The notes under the pieces: generated by a model | The model's database searches: none | Told to the model about the DNA's origin: nothing | What the model saw: only the letters and a program-made list of their open reading frames with translations | NCBI GenBank assembly: GCA_017938405.1 | Contig: JAGBBP010000047.1 | Location: 1-64,000, forward strand | From: Lachnospiraceae bacterium | GTDB lineage: Bacteria; Bacillota; Clostridia; Lachnospirales; Lachnospiraceae | Length of the DNA: 64,000 bases | Reading direction: 5' to 3' | Position numbers and translations under genes: made by a program | Shown here: piece by piece, positions 17,779 to 26,668 of the stretch | How positions within the stretch are numbered: position 1 is the stretch's first letter | How the letters are laid out: each line of letters opens with the position of its first letter

Positions 17779-19164
17779 ATGAGAAAAGGGAAGTTTGTTT
17801 GGTTGTTTGCAATTGCCGCCGCTTTTTGTTTGGCGGGATGTTCCGGCTCTGTAGAAACCGGTCCGGTTCCGACGATTACCCCCCGCGCGACAGTAACGCC
17901 GGCTCCGACTCCGACTCCGGTTGTGGTAGTGGAGACTCCGGGCGAAGATGATAAGAAGGAAGAAAGTGTATACGACACAAAAAAGTTTAAAGAATATTAT
18001 GAAAAAGAAAATAAGTTGCCACAGCTGAAAGTTGCTTATCAGGACTACTTTGAGTTTGGCTTAGATGTATTACAGATAGATGTTACGGACGAAAAACGGA
18101 AAGAGCTCGTGTTGAGCCAGTTTGGTGCGCTCGGAGTAAAAGAAGATCTTTCTGCAAATGTAATTATGGACTATGAAGCTACAAGAGCTTCCGGTGATTT
18201 ATCCCGGATTGCCCTTGATTTTTCCGGTGCGGATGTGATTTTAAAGTTTGCACAGGAAAATAAGCTCCCGGTGCGAGGCCCGATTTTGATTGCAGCGGAG
18301 ACTCCGGAATGGGCATTTACCAAGGATTTTGACGAAGCCCAGGTAACGGAAGGTACGGATGAAGAGGGAAAAGCAATCACGGTAATTGAGTTTGCGGATC
18401 CGGAAGTAGTAGCGGCACGTATGGAGAATTACATAAAGGATGTAATCGGATATTGTAACACCAATTATCCGGGAGTCATTGTTTCCTGGCAGGTATTGGA
18501 TAATCCGATTAATTTCAATGAGCAGAATGCGCAAAGATATACTTCGAATAACTGGTATCAGGGAGTTGGAGAAGATTATTTAGTGAAGGCGTTTGAAGCA
18601 GCCAGAGCCGTTGCTACGGCAGATCAGAAGTTACTCTTTTCTCAAGATTCGCTGGATGAGGCAAATACATTGAACCCTTCGGTTGCGTTAATTAATCTGC
18701 TGAAGGAAAAGAACCTGATTGATGCAATCGGTATTCAGGGACATTATAGTGTAAACAGCCCGAATCTTTTCGGTATGGAAGATATGATGAAGGCTTTAAA
18801 CGAAACCGGATTGGAACTTCATTTTACGGAATTTTATGTGGATTCCAATGAAGGTAGTGACGGAGATCTGGATAAAACGGATGAGGAACGTTTTGAGAAA
18901 GGCGTGAAACGTTACAAGAATATCATGAGCCGTCTTTTAAACTACGAGACAAAGAATTCCTATGATATTATCAGTGTCACGTTTGATGGTTTGACCAATG
19001 ATACCAGTGCGGCAAACCAGCCAAAAGAGTATTATGATTCCGCAACCGGCGGTATGGTAGTCGGGGTAAGAGTAGCAAGCTATCCATACTTCTTTGATGC
19101 GGAGCTTAATGTAATGGAGATGTTCTTTGCGGCGCTTGGGGATGTTTCAATCAAGGCATATTAA
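17779..19164 (+). CDS. GH10-like lipoprotein lacking key active-site residues
   Basis: A 461-residue surface lipoprotein (lipobox FCLAGC, Cys21; Pro/Thr linker about 30-50). The body follows the xylanase family GH10 plan: VRGPILIAAETPEW (about 165-178), VSWQVLDNPI (235-244), AIGIQGHYS (316-324) and LHFTEFYV (347-354). The family motifs are RGHtLvWH, WDVVNE, GIGlQGH and itElD. The nucleophile Glu (E351) is kept, but the acid/base Glu aligns with Asn242 and the RGH/WH histidines are replaced by Pro and Ala. It is therefore probably a ligand-binding pseudo-enzyme rather than an active xylanase. The ATG at 17779 follows AAAGGAG; the GH3 gene follows after 13 bp. Confidence 0.75.
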   Translation: MRKGKFVWLFAIAAAFCLAGCSGSVETGPVPTITPRATVTPAPTPTPVVVVETPGEDDKKEESVYDTKKFKEYYEKENKLPQLKVAYQDYFEFGLDVLQIDVTDEKRKELVLSQFGALGVKEDLSANVIMDYEATRASGDLSRIALDFSGADVILKFAQENKLPVRGPILIAAETPEWAFTKDFDEAQVTEGTDEEGKAITVIEFADPEVVAARMENYIKDVIGYCNTNYPGVIVSWQVLDNPINFNEQNAQRYTSNNWYQGVGEDYLVKAFEAARAVATADQKLLFSQDSLDEANTLNPSVALINLLKEKNLIDAIGIQGHYSVNSPNLFGMEDMMKALNETGLELHFTEFYVDSNEGSDGDLDKTDEERFEKGVKRYKNIMSRLLNYETKNSYDIISVTFDGLTNDTSAANQPKEYYDSATGGMVVGVRVASYPYFFDAELNVMEMFFAALGDVSIKAY

Positions 19165-19177
19165 TCGGAGGCATGAA

Positions 19178-21331
19178 ATGAAGGCATATCAGGATGAAAG
19201 TTTATCCTTTAAAGAGAGAGCAAAGGCGTTGGTTGCGGAAATGACCTTGGAGGAAAAGGTGTTTCAGACCTTACATTGGTCTGCGGCCATTGAACGCCTG
19301 GATATTAAGGCATATAACTGGTGGAATGAGGCGCTGCACGGTGTGGCAAGAGCCGGTGTTGCTACGGTTTTTCCACAGGCCATCGGATTGGCTGCTGCGT
19401 TTGATGAGGACATGATGGAGGAAGTGGGTGACCATGTTTCCACCGAAGGTCGTGCGAAGTTTAATATGCAACAAAAATACGGTGATACGGATATTTATAA
19501 GGGCTTGACGTTCTGGGCACCGAATGTAAATATTTTCCGCGATCCGCGTTGGGGCAGAGGACATGAAACTTACGGTGAGGACCCGTATTTAACTTCCCGT
19601 CTCGGTGTACGTTTCATCGAAGGTATGCAGGGCAAGGACGAAAAATATTTGAAGGTAGCGGCATGTGCGAAGCATTTTGCGGTACATTCCGGTCCGGAAG
19701 ATGTACGTCACAGCTTTAATGCGGAGGTGTCTAAGCAGGATTTGTACGAGACCTATCTTCCGGCATTTAAGGCATGTGTAACGGAGGCAAAGGTAGAAAC
19801 GGTGATGGGCGCTTACAACCGTACCAATGGGGAAGCATGTTGCGGAAGTAAGACCTTGTTGCAGGATATTTTGCGCGACGAGTGGGGCTTTGACGGTCAT
19901 GTAACCAGTGACTGTTGGGCGATTAAGGATTTCCACGAAGGTCACGGACTGACCAATTCTCCGGTGGAGTCCGTAGCGCTTGCTATGAACAACGGTTGTG
20001 ATTTGAACTGTGGTCATATTTATGTGAATTTATTAGAGGCGGTAAAGCAGGGGCTGGTGAGTGAAGAGACCCTGACCCGTGCGGTAGAGCGTTTGTATGT
20101 TTCCAAGATGCGTCTCGGTATTTTTGATGCACCGGAACATGTGCCGTACAATACCATTGATTATTCGGTAGTAGACAGTAAGGAACAGAAAGCATTTAAT
20201 TTGGAAGTCGCAAAGAAGACCCTTTGCTTGTTGAAGAATGAGAATGCGACCCTTCCGTTGGATAAATCAAAGTTAAAGACCGTAGGTGTCATCGGTCCGA
20301 ATGCCAACAATCGTAAGGCATTAATCGGTAACTATGAAGGAACCGCTTCGGAGTATGTAACGGTATTGGAAGGTATTCAGGAATATCTTGGAGATGACGT
20401 ACGCGTGCGTTATTCCGACGGTTGCCATTTATTTAAGAATAAGGTATCCGGTCTCGGACAGGAAAATGACCGTATTGCGGAGGTTCGCGCGGTATGTGAC
20501 GAGTCCGATGTGGTAATTGCGGTTATGGGTCTGGATTCCGGACTGGAAGGAGAAGAGGGCGATCAGGGCAATGAATTTGCCAGCGGTGACAAACCGAATC
20601 TGGAACTTCCGGGGCTTCAGAACACGGTACTGCAGACAATCTATGAAAGCGGTAAGCCGGTAGTATTGGTACTGTTATCCGGTAGTGCACTGGCATTCCC
20701 GTGGGCAGAAGAGCATATTCCGGCAATCGTGCAGGCGTGGTATCCGGGTGCCCAGGGCGGACGTGCGGTTGCACAGATGTTATTCGGTGAGTACGCTCCG
20801 GAGGGCAAGCTTCCGGTAACCTTCTATCGTACTTCCGAGGAATTGCCGGCTTTCACCGATTATGCCATGAAGGGCAGAACCTACCGTTATATGGAAAAGG
20901 AAGCGTTGTATCCGTTCGGATACGGCCTCAGCTATACGGAGTTTGCGTTAAAGAATGTTGCGGTTTCCGGTACAGAGATTACAAAGGGCGGAAGCCTTAC
21001 CGTATCTGCTACGGTGGAAAACAAGGGTAATTATGACGGTGCCGAGACAGTACAGGTTTATGTAAAAGCAAAAGATGTTGCGGGGGCACCGTGGTTCCAG
21101 TTAAAGGGATTGAAGAAGGTACGTGTGGCAAAGGGTGCCGAGGTGAATGTAGAACTTACCTTAAAGGATGAGGCATTTGCTTTGTATGATGAGGAAGCAA
21201 ACTTTGTGTTGAACGAAGGTGCTTACGAAGTATTTGTGGGAACCACCCAGCCGGATAGCAGAAGTATTGCATTGACCGGAAAGAAACCGCAGAGCTTTGC
21301 GGTAGTATGTAAGAAGACGGAAACGTTATAA
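19178..21331 (+). CDS. Cytoplasmic GH3 beta-glycosidase (beta-xylosidase/glucosidase-like)
   Basis: A 717-residue enzyme without a signal peptide, which would cleave imported oligosaccharides. The N-terminal barrel has WWNEALHGVARAG (about 48-60), the AKHFAVHSGPE motif (164-174) and the nucleophile Asp245 in HVTSDCWAIKDF. The second alpha/beta domain contains GLEGEEGDQGNEF, and a C-terminal fibronectin III-like domain spans about 590-710. The WWNEALHG signature is typical of the xylosidase-type GH3 branch, but substrate specificity cannot be settled by eye. The ATG at 19178 is used because GGAGG lies 6 bp before it. It ends the operon before a strong terminator. Confidence 0.9.
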   Translation: MKAYQDESLSFKERAKALVAEMTLEEKVFQTLHWSAAIERLDIKAYNWWNEALHGVARAGVATVFPQAIGLAAAFDEDMMEEVGDHVSTEGRAKFNMQQKYGDTDIYKGLTFWAPNVNIFRDPRWGRGHETYGEDPYLTSRLGVRFIEGMQGKDEKYLKVAACAKHFAVHSGPEDVRHSFNAEVSKQDLYETYLPAFKACVTEAKVETVMGAYNRTNGEACCGSKTLLQDILRDEWGFDGHVTSDCWAIKDFHEGHGLTNSPVESVALAMNNGCDLNCGHIYVNLLEAVKQGLVSEETLTRAVERLYVSKMRLGIFDAPEHVPYNTIDYSVVDSKEQKAFNLEVAKKTLCLLKNENATLPLDKSKLKTVGVIGPNANNRKALIGNYEGTASEYVTVLEGIQEYLGDDVRVRYSDGCHLFKNKVSGLGQENDRIAEVRAVCDESDVVIAVMGLDSGLEGEEGDQGNEFASGDKPNLELPGLQNTVLQTIYESGKPVVLVLLSGSALAFPWAEEHIPAIVQAWYPGAQGGRAVAQMLFGEYAPEGKLPVTFYRTSEELPAFTDYAMKGRTYRYMEKEALYPFGYGLSYTEFALKNVAVSGTEITKGGSLTVSATVENKGNYDGAETVQVYVKAKDVAGAPWFQLKGLKKVRVAKGAEVNVELTLKDEAFALYDEEANFVLNEGAYEVFVGTTQPDSRSIALTGKKPQSFAVVCKKTETL

Positions 21332-21378
21332 GAGCTTCTTGCGTAACGGAGTATAGTAAGAGTCAGACAAAATAGAAA

Positions 21379-21408
21379 ACAGCCGGGGCAAAAGCTCCGG
21401 CTGTTTTT
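21379..21408 (+). terminator. Intrinsic terminator after the sugar operon
   Basis: An 11-bp stem with one G-U pair (ACAGCCGGGGC with GCTCCGGCTGT) closes an AAAA loop and is followed by TTTTT. The left side carries AAAA, so it may also serve the converging mecA gene. Confidence 0.88.
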
Positions 21409-21461
21409 ACGCCCAAGGGCGAGAAAATCTGCGATACAGGCGAACAACAAAAAGTTTAATC

Positions 21462-22196
21462 CTAATTTAATTTTGCTAAGGTGTCCAGAATATCGCCATC
21501 CCCGACCGGGAGGAAATGTTCTTTGTAATAAAGCAATGCTGCATTTCCTGCCGAAACAGATTTACCGTATTCCGAAGCGATATTACAGAGTTTATTAAAA
21601 TCCTCTGCGGTATGTCCGGCTATGCTAAGAAGCAAATAGTATGCATCGTCGGACGGATTCTTATAGAGATTTGCAGAGCCGTGATAACGAGGAGCAACGA
21701 CTGCGGCAAAGCGACTGACTGCCTGCAGGGAACGGAAGGAGTAAACCTTGGTAAGGGTATCCGCCTGCGGTTCGGAAACCGGTTCCGTTGTTTTTGCCGG
21801 TTCATCCGCTTTTTTGTTTAACAAATCCTTAAACTGTGAAAAGTAATTCAATATTTCGTCGGCAAAGGCCGGAAGCGGTGATTTGCCGGTCGGCGCTTCT
21901 TTTTCCGTAAACGGAGTGAAATTGGAAAATCTGGAATCCAATTCTTCGGAATCCTCCACCTTGGTAACTACCAAAACAAGGCAATCGGCATCCACCGGAA
22001 TTGCCTCAATCATAAGAGGCATATCTTCGGTTTCAAAACCGCATTCATAAGAAGCCATTTGTACTAAATCACGGAATAGGGCTTTCGCTTTTTCACTGCC
22101 GTATAACAACTCGCTTAACTGCAATTGACGCTCTTGCAAATCCTGTTTATTCAACGTACAACGAATCTGTGTATCGCTTAAACGTTCGATTGTCAT
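21462..22196 (-). CDS. mecA: ClpC adaptor protein MecA
   Basis: A 244-residue adaptor that delivers substrates to the ClpCP protease. The N-terminal substrate-binding part starts MTIERLSDTQIRCTLNKQDL. An acidic, Pro-rich linker (about 95-150) follows, and the C-terminal ClpC-binding domain contains VYSFRSLQAVSRFA and DAYYLLLSIAGHTAEDFNKLC. Length and two-domain layout agree with the family. It is a single-gene unit with its own promoter, converging on the sugar operon. Confidence 0.9.
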   Translation of the reverse strand: MTIERLSDTQIRCTLNKQDLQERQLQLSELLYGSEKAKALFRDLVQMASYECGFETEDMPLMIEAIPVDADCLVLVVTKVEDSEELDSRFSNFTPFTEKEAPTGKSPLPAFADEILNYFSQFKDLLNKKADEPAKTTEPVSEPQADTLTKVYSFRSLQAVSRFAAVVAPRYHGSANLYKNPSDDAYYLLLSIAGHTAEDFNKLCNIASEYGKSVSAGNAALLYYKEHFLPVGDGDILDTLAKLN

Positions 22197-22227
22197 GAGT
22201 ATGCACCCCCTTCTTCGTGTTATACAA

Positions 22228-22256
22228 AGTATATAGTAAATTTACACGAAAGTCAA
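22228..22256 (-). promoter_or_regulatory. mecA promoter
   Basis: Read on the minus strand: -35 TTGACT (22256-22251), a 17-bp spacer, -10 TATACT (22233-22228). Both hexamers are near consensus, 32 bp before the mecA start. Confidence 0.75.
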
Positions 22257-22480
22257 TAACATAAATTGTGAAGTTTGTATAAAGTAGGTAAGGAAAAATC
22301 AGGGGTTTAGCATTGGTAATTCTATACAAAAAACGGGGAAAAATTTGTGAAAAATGCGAAGAAAAAAATGCTTGCGCAGGAGAGCACCAAGGGGCTATAA
22401 TAAATGCAGGTGAAAAACTCACCGGCAATCCGACAGAACAAAGGACAAATTCGCCTGTGCTTACAGGCAGAAAGGAGAAG

Positions 22481-23776
22481 ATGAAAGAAGAAGTTTTATT
22501 CGGGAAATACCGTGTATTTAAGCTTTTGGCAAACGGGAGCGGAGGAGAGGTGTTTCTGACAGAGCATATCGTACTTGGAGAACAACGTGTGATGAAGCGT
22601 CTTTTAAAAAACAGACCCTTTTACGCGGAGCGCAGACAGGAAGCGCACACGTTACAGCAACTGCAACATGCGGCGATTCCACGGATTTTCGATATCGAGG
22701 AAGATGATACGGCATGTTACATCATTGAAGAATATATGGGTGGGGAGACTCTATATGATTTTCTAACAAGGCAGAAATGCCTTCCAACGTCTTTTATTTC
22801 GCAGTATTCCATACAACTTTGTGAAATTATTGAATATCTACATCAAAACGGCATTTTATATTTGGATGTGAAGCCGGAGAATATTTTGATTCGGGAGGAT
22901 AAGCTTTCCTTAATTGATTTCGGTGGTGCAATTCGGAAAAAAGAATGCGGAGGTGTGGTATTCGGCACGCCGGGATATGCCGCGCCGGAGCAATATGACG
23001 GTTTGGCGGAAGAACGTTCCGATGTTTACGGCATCGGATGTGTGTTGGGCGTTATGTTGGGTGAGGAAAACAAAGGAAGAAAAGAACTGGTAAAGATTCA
23101 GGAAAAATGTGTACAGAACCTGCCGGGACGGCGCTATGAAAGTGTTGCCGCGGTAAAACAGGCATTAGAAAAGGTTGCATTCGGAACACAGAAAAAGAGA
23201 AAAACCAAGTATGAAGCATCTTTTCGCAGCATCGGCATTGTCGGTGTACACGAAGGAGCGGAAAGCGGTGCGCTTTGTATGATGCTGGCCGCAAATCTGA
23301 ATGAAAGAGAAAAAGGACGGATTGCATGTATTGATTTGTCGGGACAGCATATTTTCGGACGGTTGTATGAGAATCTGTTCGGAAAACAAAAACCGATACC
23401 GGAACAATTCTTTTTACAGGGAGTCTGTTATGTAACGGAAGGAAATATTTCCACGGTCGGCAGATATGCCCAAAAAGAATACAAAACCATTCTGCTTCAT
23501 ATCGGAACCCGCCTGGATCAATATCGGGACGAGTTTTTTCGTTGCGATAAGCGCTTTGCCTTGGGCAATGCGTTTCCGTGGCGGTTGGGAGAATGGGAAG
23601 CATTGTCAGAACGCTTGGACGGTTTGAATCTGCGACAAGGATTGACAGCGGTTGTAAGCGGAGGAGAAAAACAATTACTGCCGAAACGATTTTGTAAGGT
23701 CATCGAGCTATCGTTTGCGGGGGATGTTCTCTTGCCGGACCGGAAAACAGAAAAAGTGATTTGTCGTAGCCGATAA
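22481..23776 (+). CDS. Ser/Thr protein kinase fused to a degenerate ParA/MinD-like domain
   Basis: A 431-residue protein; the ATG at 22481 follows AAAGGAG. The kinase domain (about 8-235) has the glycine loop LANGSGGEVFL, the ATP lysine (K39 in RVMKRLL), the catalytic loop YLDVKPENIL (Asp129; the usual His-Arg before it is Tyr-Leu), LIDFGGA (DFG at 146-148) and GYAAPEQ. The C-terminal 180 residues begin SIGIVGVHEGAESGALCMML, followed by GRIACIDLSGQHIFGRL. This resembles the strand, P-loop, helix, strand start of ParA/MinD ATPases, but without the GKT/S lysine. No membrane span or PASTA domain is present, so it is a cytosolic kinase unlike PrkC. Substrates are unknown. Confidence 0.75.
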   Translation: MKEEVLFGKYRVFKLLANGSGGEVFLTEHIVLGEQRVMKRLLKNRPFYAERRQEAHTLQQLQHAAIPRIFDIEEDDTACYIIEEYMGGETLYDFLTRQKCLPTSFISQYSIQLCEIIEYLHQNGILYLDVKPENILIREDKLSLIDFGGAIRKKECGGVVFGTPGYAAPEQYDGLAEERSDVYGIGCVLGVMLGEENKGRKELVKIQEKCVQNLPGRRYESVAAVKQALEKVAFGTQKKRKTKYEASFRSIGIVGVHEGAESGALCMMLAANLNEREKGRIACIDLSGQHIFGRLYENLFGKQKPIPEQFFLQGVCYVTEGNISTVGRYAQKEYKTILLHIGTRLDQYRDEFFRCDKRFALGNAFPWRLGEWEALSERLDGLNLRQGLTAVVSGGEKQLLPKRFCKVIELSFAGDVLLPDRKTEKVICRSR

Positions 23777-24103
23777 CCGGAAAAGTACTTATCCGGCGGT
23801 GTAGGCCGCTAACCGGAGGTTGTTTTGCATATCACACAGGTTCTGCCTCCGAAATAATATTTGATATTTCAGCGAAAGCGAAAAGAAAATGCACAGGATA
23901 AGAAAGACGATGGCCGGAATATTGGTCCCTGATTTGCCGTTGCGGGAAAGTGGGAAGCAAAGGATCTGTTCTCTCAGGAAAGATGAATGCGGAAGATGAT
24001 CCGTAACGGCAAAATGGGGTTGATTATTTTCTGTATCTTGTATATACTAAAATAGAGTAGGTTTCAGCAAATTACAGCAAGATACAGAAAAGAGGAAACG
24101 TTT
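23777..24103. other. Non-coding region with long-range inverted repeat and GH18 promoter
   Basis: About 325 bases without a gene. A 13-bp inverted repeat with one G-U pair (TTTGCCGTTGCGG at 23933-23945, CCGTAACGGCAAA at 24001-24013) encloses 55 bases. A promoter follows: TTGATT (24020-24025), a 17-bp spacer, TATACT (24043-24048), about 55 bp before the GTG of the GH18 gene. The inverted repeat lies upstream of that promoter, so it could be a terminator-like fold of the kinase transcript or a protein site. Confidence 0.5.
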
Positions 24104-25843
24104 GTGAAGAAAAAAACCGGAGTTACGATTGTGGGAGTATTTGTGGCACTGCTGTTGATTGCAGCGGTACTTTGTGTTGCATTGGTAAAGAAATATACCC
24201 CGAATAAAGAATATGTTGCGGGAGAGGAACATGCTCCTGTGGCGGAAGGGGAAGCCCATGTCATTTTTTGGCAGGAGAAATACGAGAAAAATGCACTGCT
24301 TTTAAACGGCGGAATTTATCTGGATTTGGAAACAGTGCTTTCCTATATCAATGAAGATTTTTATTATGATGAAGAGGAGTTGGTGTTGTCCTATACGACG
24401 CCGACGGAAATCATCCGGGCGTATCCGATGGAACCGGTATATTACAGTAATAAAACGAAGAATGCCCTTTCCAATGATCCGGTGATTACAAAGGGCGGTG
24501 TGCCTTATGTGTCTTTGGAATTTGCGGAATTGTTTTCGGATGTCAGTTATACCTTTTTAGAAAACCCTGCGCGGGTTCTTCTTCGTACGGGAGCAAAGGA
24601 TGTGTTGTCGCTAAAGGCGAAAAAGGATACGGCAGTGCGGGAAGCGGCGGATATTAAGAGCCGTATTGTGACCGATTTGAAAAAAGATGCGGTTGTATGG
24701 TATGTGGATGCCGGGACAGAAACCAGTACGAAGTTTGTAAAGGTGATGACAGAGGACGGACAGTTTGGCTTTGTACGGAAAAAGGAATTAAGCGAAACTT
24801 ATCATGCGTCTTATGCTTCGGACTATACGGAACCGGTGTATCCGCACATTTTGTCAGATAAAGAAGTAGTGTTAGGGTGGCATCAGGTGACCAATGCCAC
24901 AGCAAACGGAGGGTTAGAAAATTTGATTCGGAATAACTCCAAATTAACGGTGGTTTCCCCGACCTGGTTCCGGGTAAACGTTCCGGAAGCGGAGAATCCG
25001 ATTCTTTCCCTGGCGGATGCGTCCTATGTGGAAAAGGCAAAGTCTTACGGCCTCGAAGTGTGGGGGTTGGTTGATAATTTTGATATTGCAGGTGCGGAAG
25101 GTTTTTCGCCTACGGTTAATTCCCTTGCGGTGCTTTCTTCCACGAAGGAACGGGAGGAATTAATGAATGCTTTGGTGGCGGAAGCGATTCGCTACGATTT
25201 GGATGGACTGAATATCGATTTTGAGATGCTTTCTTTGGAAACCGGCCCGCATTTTATTCAGTTTTTGCGGGAATTGTCCGTAAAGTGCCGTGCCAACGGG
25301 CTGGTGCTTTCCGTGGACAATTATGTACCGTCGGCCCATGCGGCGTATTATGACTGGAAGTCTCAGGGTGAGGTTGTGGATTATGTGGTGATTATGGCCT
25401 ATGATGAGCATTATGCCGGTTCGGAGACTGCCGGTTCGGTGGCATCCTACGGGTATCTGACTGCGGCGGTGGATAACATTCTTACCATGGTACCGAAGGA
25501 ACAGGTGATTATGGCCGTGCCGTTTTATACCAGACTTTGGACCGAGACAAAGGAGAACGGCGGAACGAAGCTGACCTCGGAGGCGTTGGCGATGGTGACG
25601 GCAGAGGCGGAGTTGTCCAGAAACAAAGTGACACCGGTGTGGGATGAGACCACCAGACAGTATTATGCAGAATACGAAAAGGATGGGGCTACCTGTAAAA
25701 TGTGGCTGGAGGAGACCCAGTCCCTGCAGGAAAAGCTTTCCTATATCAGAAAGGCGGACTTGGGTGGTGTGGCTGCATGGCGGTTGGGCTTTGAGTCGGA
25801 GGAGGTATGGGAGCTGTTCGGTACGGGAGTTCTCGGAGAATAG
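24104..25843 (+). CDS. GH18-family cell-wall hydrolase with SH3-like domain, membrane-anchored
   Basis: A 579-residue protein with an N-terminal signal anchor (GVTIVGVFVALLLIAAVLCVALV). Next come a region like the copper-amine-oxidase-N fold (about 60-165), an SH3b-like segment (about 170-235, AVREAADIKSRIVTDLKKDAVVWYV) and a GH18 barrel (about 255-575). The catalytic signature DGLNIDFEML fits DGxxxDxE, with the final Glu as acid/base. The architecture resembles the spore-coat/cortex GH18 group (YaaH/SleL/YdhD), which hydrolyse N-acetylglucosaminidic bonds of peptidoglycan. It starts with GTG and is followed by a cwlD-type amidase, so both act on the wall. Confidence 0.82.
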   Translation: MKKKTGVTIVGVFVALLLIAAVLCVALVKKYTPNKEYVAGEEHAPVAEGEAHVIFWQEKYEKNALLLNGGIYLDLETVLSYINEDFYYDEEELVLSYTTPTEIIRAYPMEPVYYSNKTKNALSNDPVITKGGVPYVSLEFAELFSDVSYTFLENPARVLLRTGAKDVLSLKAKKDTAVREAADIKSRIVTDLKKDAVVWYVDAGTETSTKFVKVMTEDGQFGFVRKKELSETYHASYASDYTEPVYPHILSDKEVVLGWHQVTNATANGGLENLIRNNSKLTVVSPTWFRVNVPEAENPILSLADASYVEKAKSYGLEVWGLVDNFDIAGAEGFSPTVNSLAVLSSTKEREELMNALVAEAIRYDLDGLNIDFEMLSLETGPHFIQFLRELSVKCRANGLVLSVDNYVPSAHAAYYDWKSQGEVVDYVVIMAYDEHYAGSETAGSVASYGYLTAAVDNILTMVPKEQVIMAVPFYTRLWTETKENGGTKLTSEALAMVTAEAELSRNKVTPVWDETTRQYYAEYEKDGATCKMWLEETQSLQEKLSYIRKADLGGVAAWRLGFESEEVWELFGTGVLGE

Positions 25844-25885
25844 GGGTGTGCATATACTTTCTAAAAAAGTAAGCTAAGGTGCACC

Positions 25886-26626
25886 ATGGGAGAAGAAAAG
25901 GGGAAACGGTTCGTTTGTTTTAAAAAATATAAGCATATCTGGATGTTGGGACTTCTTTGTGCAATGGTTTTGTTTGCGAAAAGTAAAGCGGGAGAACGTC
26001 TGGTGGCGGCATTTTCCGAAAAGGATAACGGGAAACAGGCTGTAATCGTAATCGATGCGGGCCACGGCGGTGTGGATCCGGGGAAAGTAGGAGTATCCGG
26101 AACTCTTGAAAAGGATATTAATCTTGCTATAGCAAAGAAACTGCAGGCGCGTTTGGAACAGGACGGTATGCAGGCAGTAATGACAAGGGAAGAGGATGCC
26201 GGGTTGTACCGGGAAGGAGCAACCAATAAAAAAAGAGAAGATATGGAGGCACGTGTCCGTTTGATTGCGGAAGCGAAGCCGGAGCTTGTGGTGAGCATTC
26301 ATCAAAACAGTTTTCCGGATGCATCCTGCACGGGGGCACAGATGTTTTATTATAAAGATTCGGAAGAAAGCAAAAAGCTTGCGGAAACTTTGCAAAAAAA
26401 GTTTCCGGAATTGCTAGGGGACGGAAATACCAGACAGGCAAAAGCAAACGGTGACTATTATTTGCTTCGAAAGACTGCGTGTCCCATTGTGATTGCGGAG
26501 TGCGGATTTTTGTCCAGCCCCGAGGAGGAAGCGCTGCTTTCTGCACCGGAGTATCAGGAGAAAGTAGCGGATGTGCTGTATCAGGGCATTAGGGAATATC
26601 TGGCCGGACAGGATGCCGCGCAATAA
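25886..26626 (+). CDS. cwlD: N-acetylmuramoyl-L-alanine amidase (CwlD-like)
   Basis: A 246-residue zinc amidase (Amidase_3) with one N-terminal membrane anchor (about 18-34). Zinc-site motifs are VIDAGHGG (His), the Glu in LEKDINL, SIHQN (His), and the catalytic Glu in VIAECGFLS. The size and single-anchor layout are like sporulation amidase CwlD, which makes muramic-delta-lactam in spore cortex; other wall-remodelling roles are possible. It lies 42 bp behind the GH18 gene. Confidence 0.85.
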   Translation: MGEEKGKRFVCFKKYKHIWMLGLLCAMVLFAKSKAGERLVAAFSEKDNGKQAVIVIDAGHGGVDPGKVGVSGTLEKDINLAIAKKLQARLEQDGMQAVMTREEDAGLYREGATNKKREDMEARVRLIAEAKPELVVSIHQNSFPDASCTGAQMFYYKDSEESKKLAETLQKKFPELLGDGNTRQAKANGDYYLLRKTACPIVIAECGFLSSPEEEALLSAPEYQEKVADVLYQGIREYLAGQDAAQ

Positions 26627-26668
26627 TGCAGGGTGTGGAGCGGAACGGAAGGAAGGTTTAAAAACCGG

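Noticed and set aside
17779..19164. Annotation as an active endo-1,4-beta-xylanase
   Set aside because: The acid/base Glu and the conserved His/Trp residues of GH10 are missing in the visible alignment.
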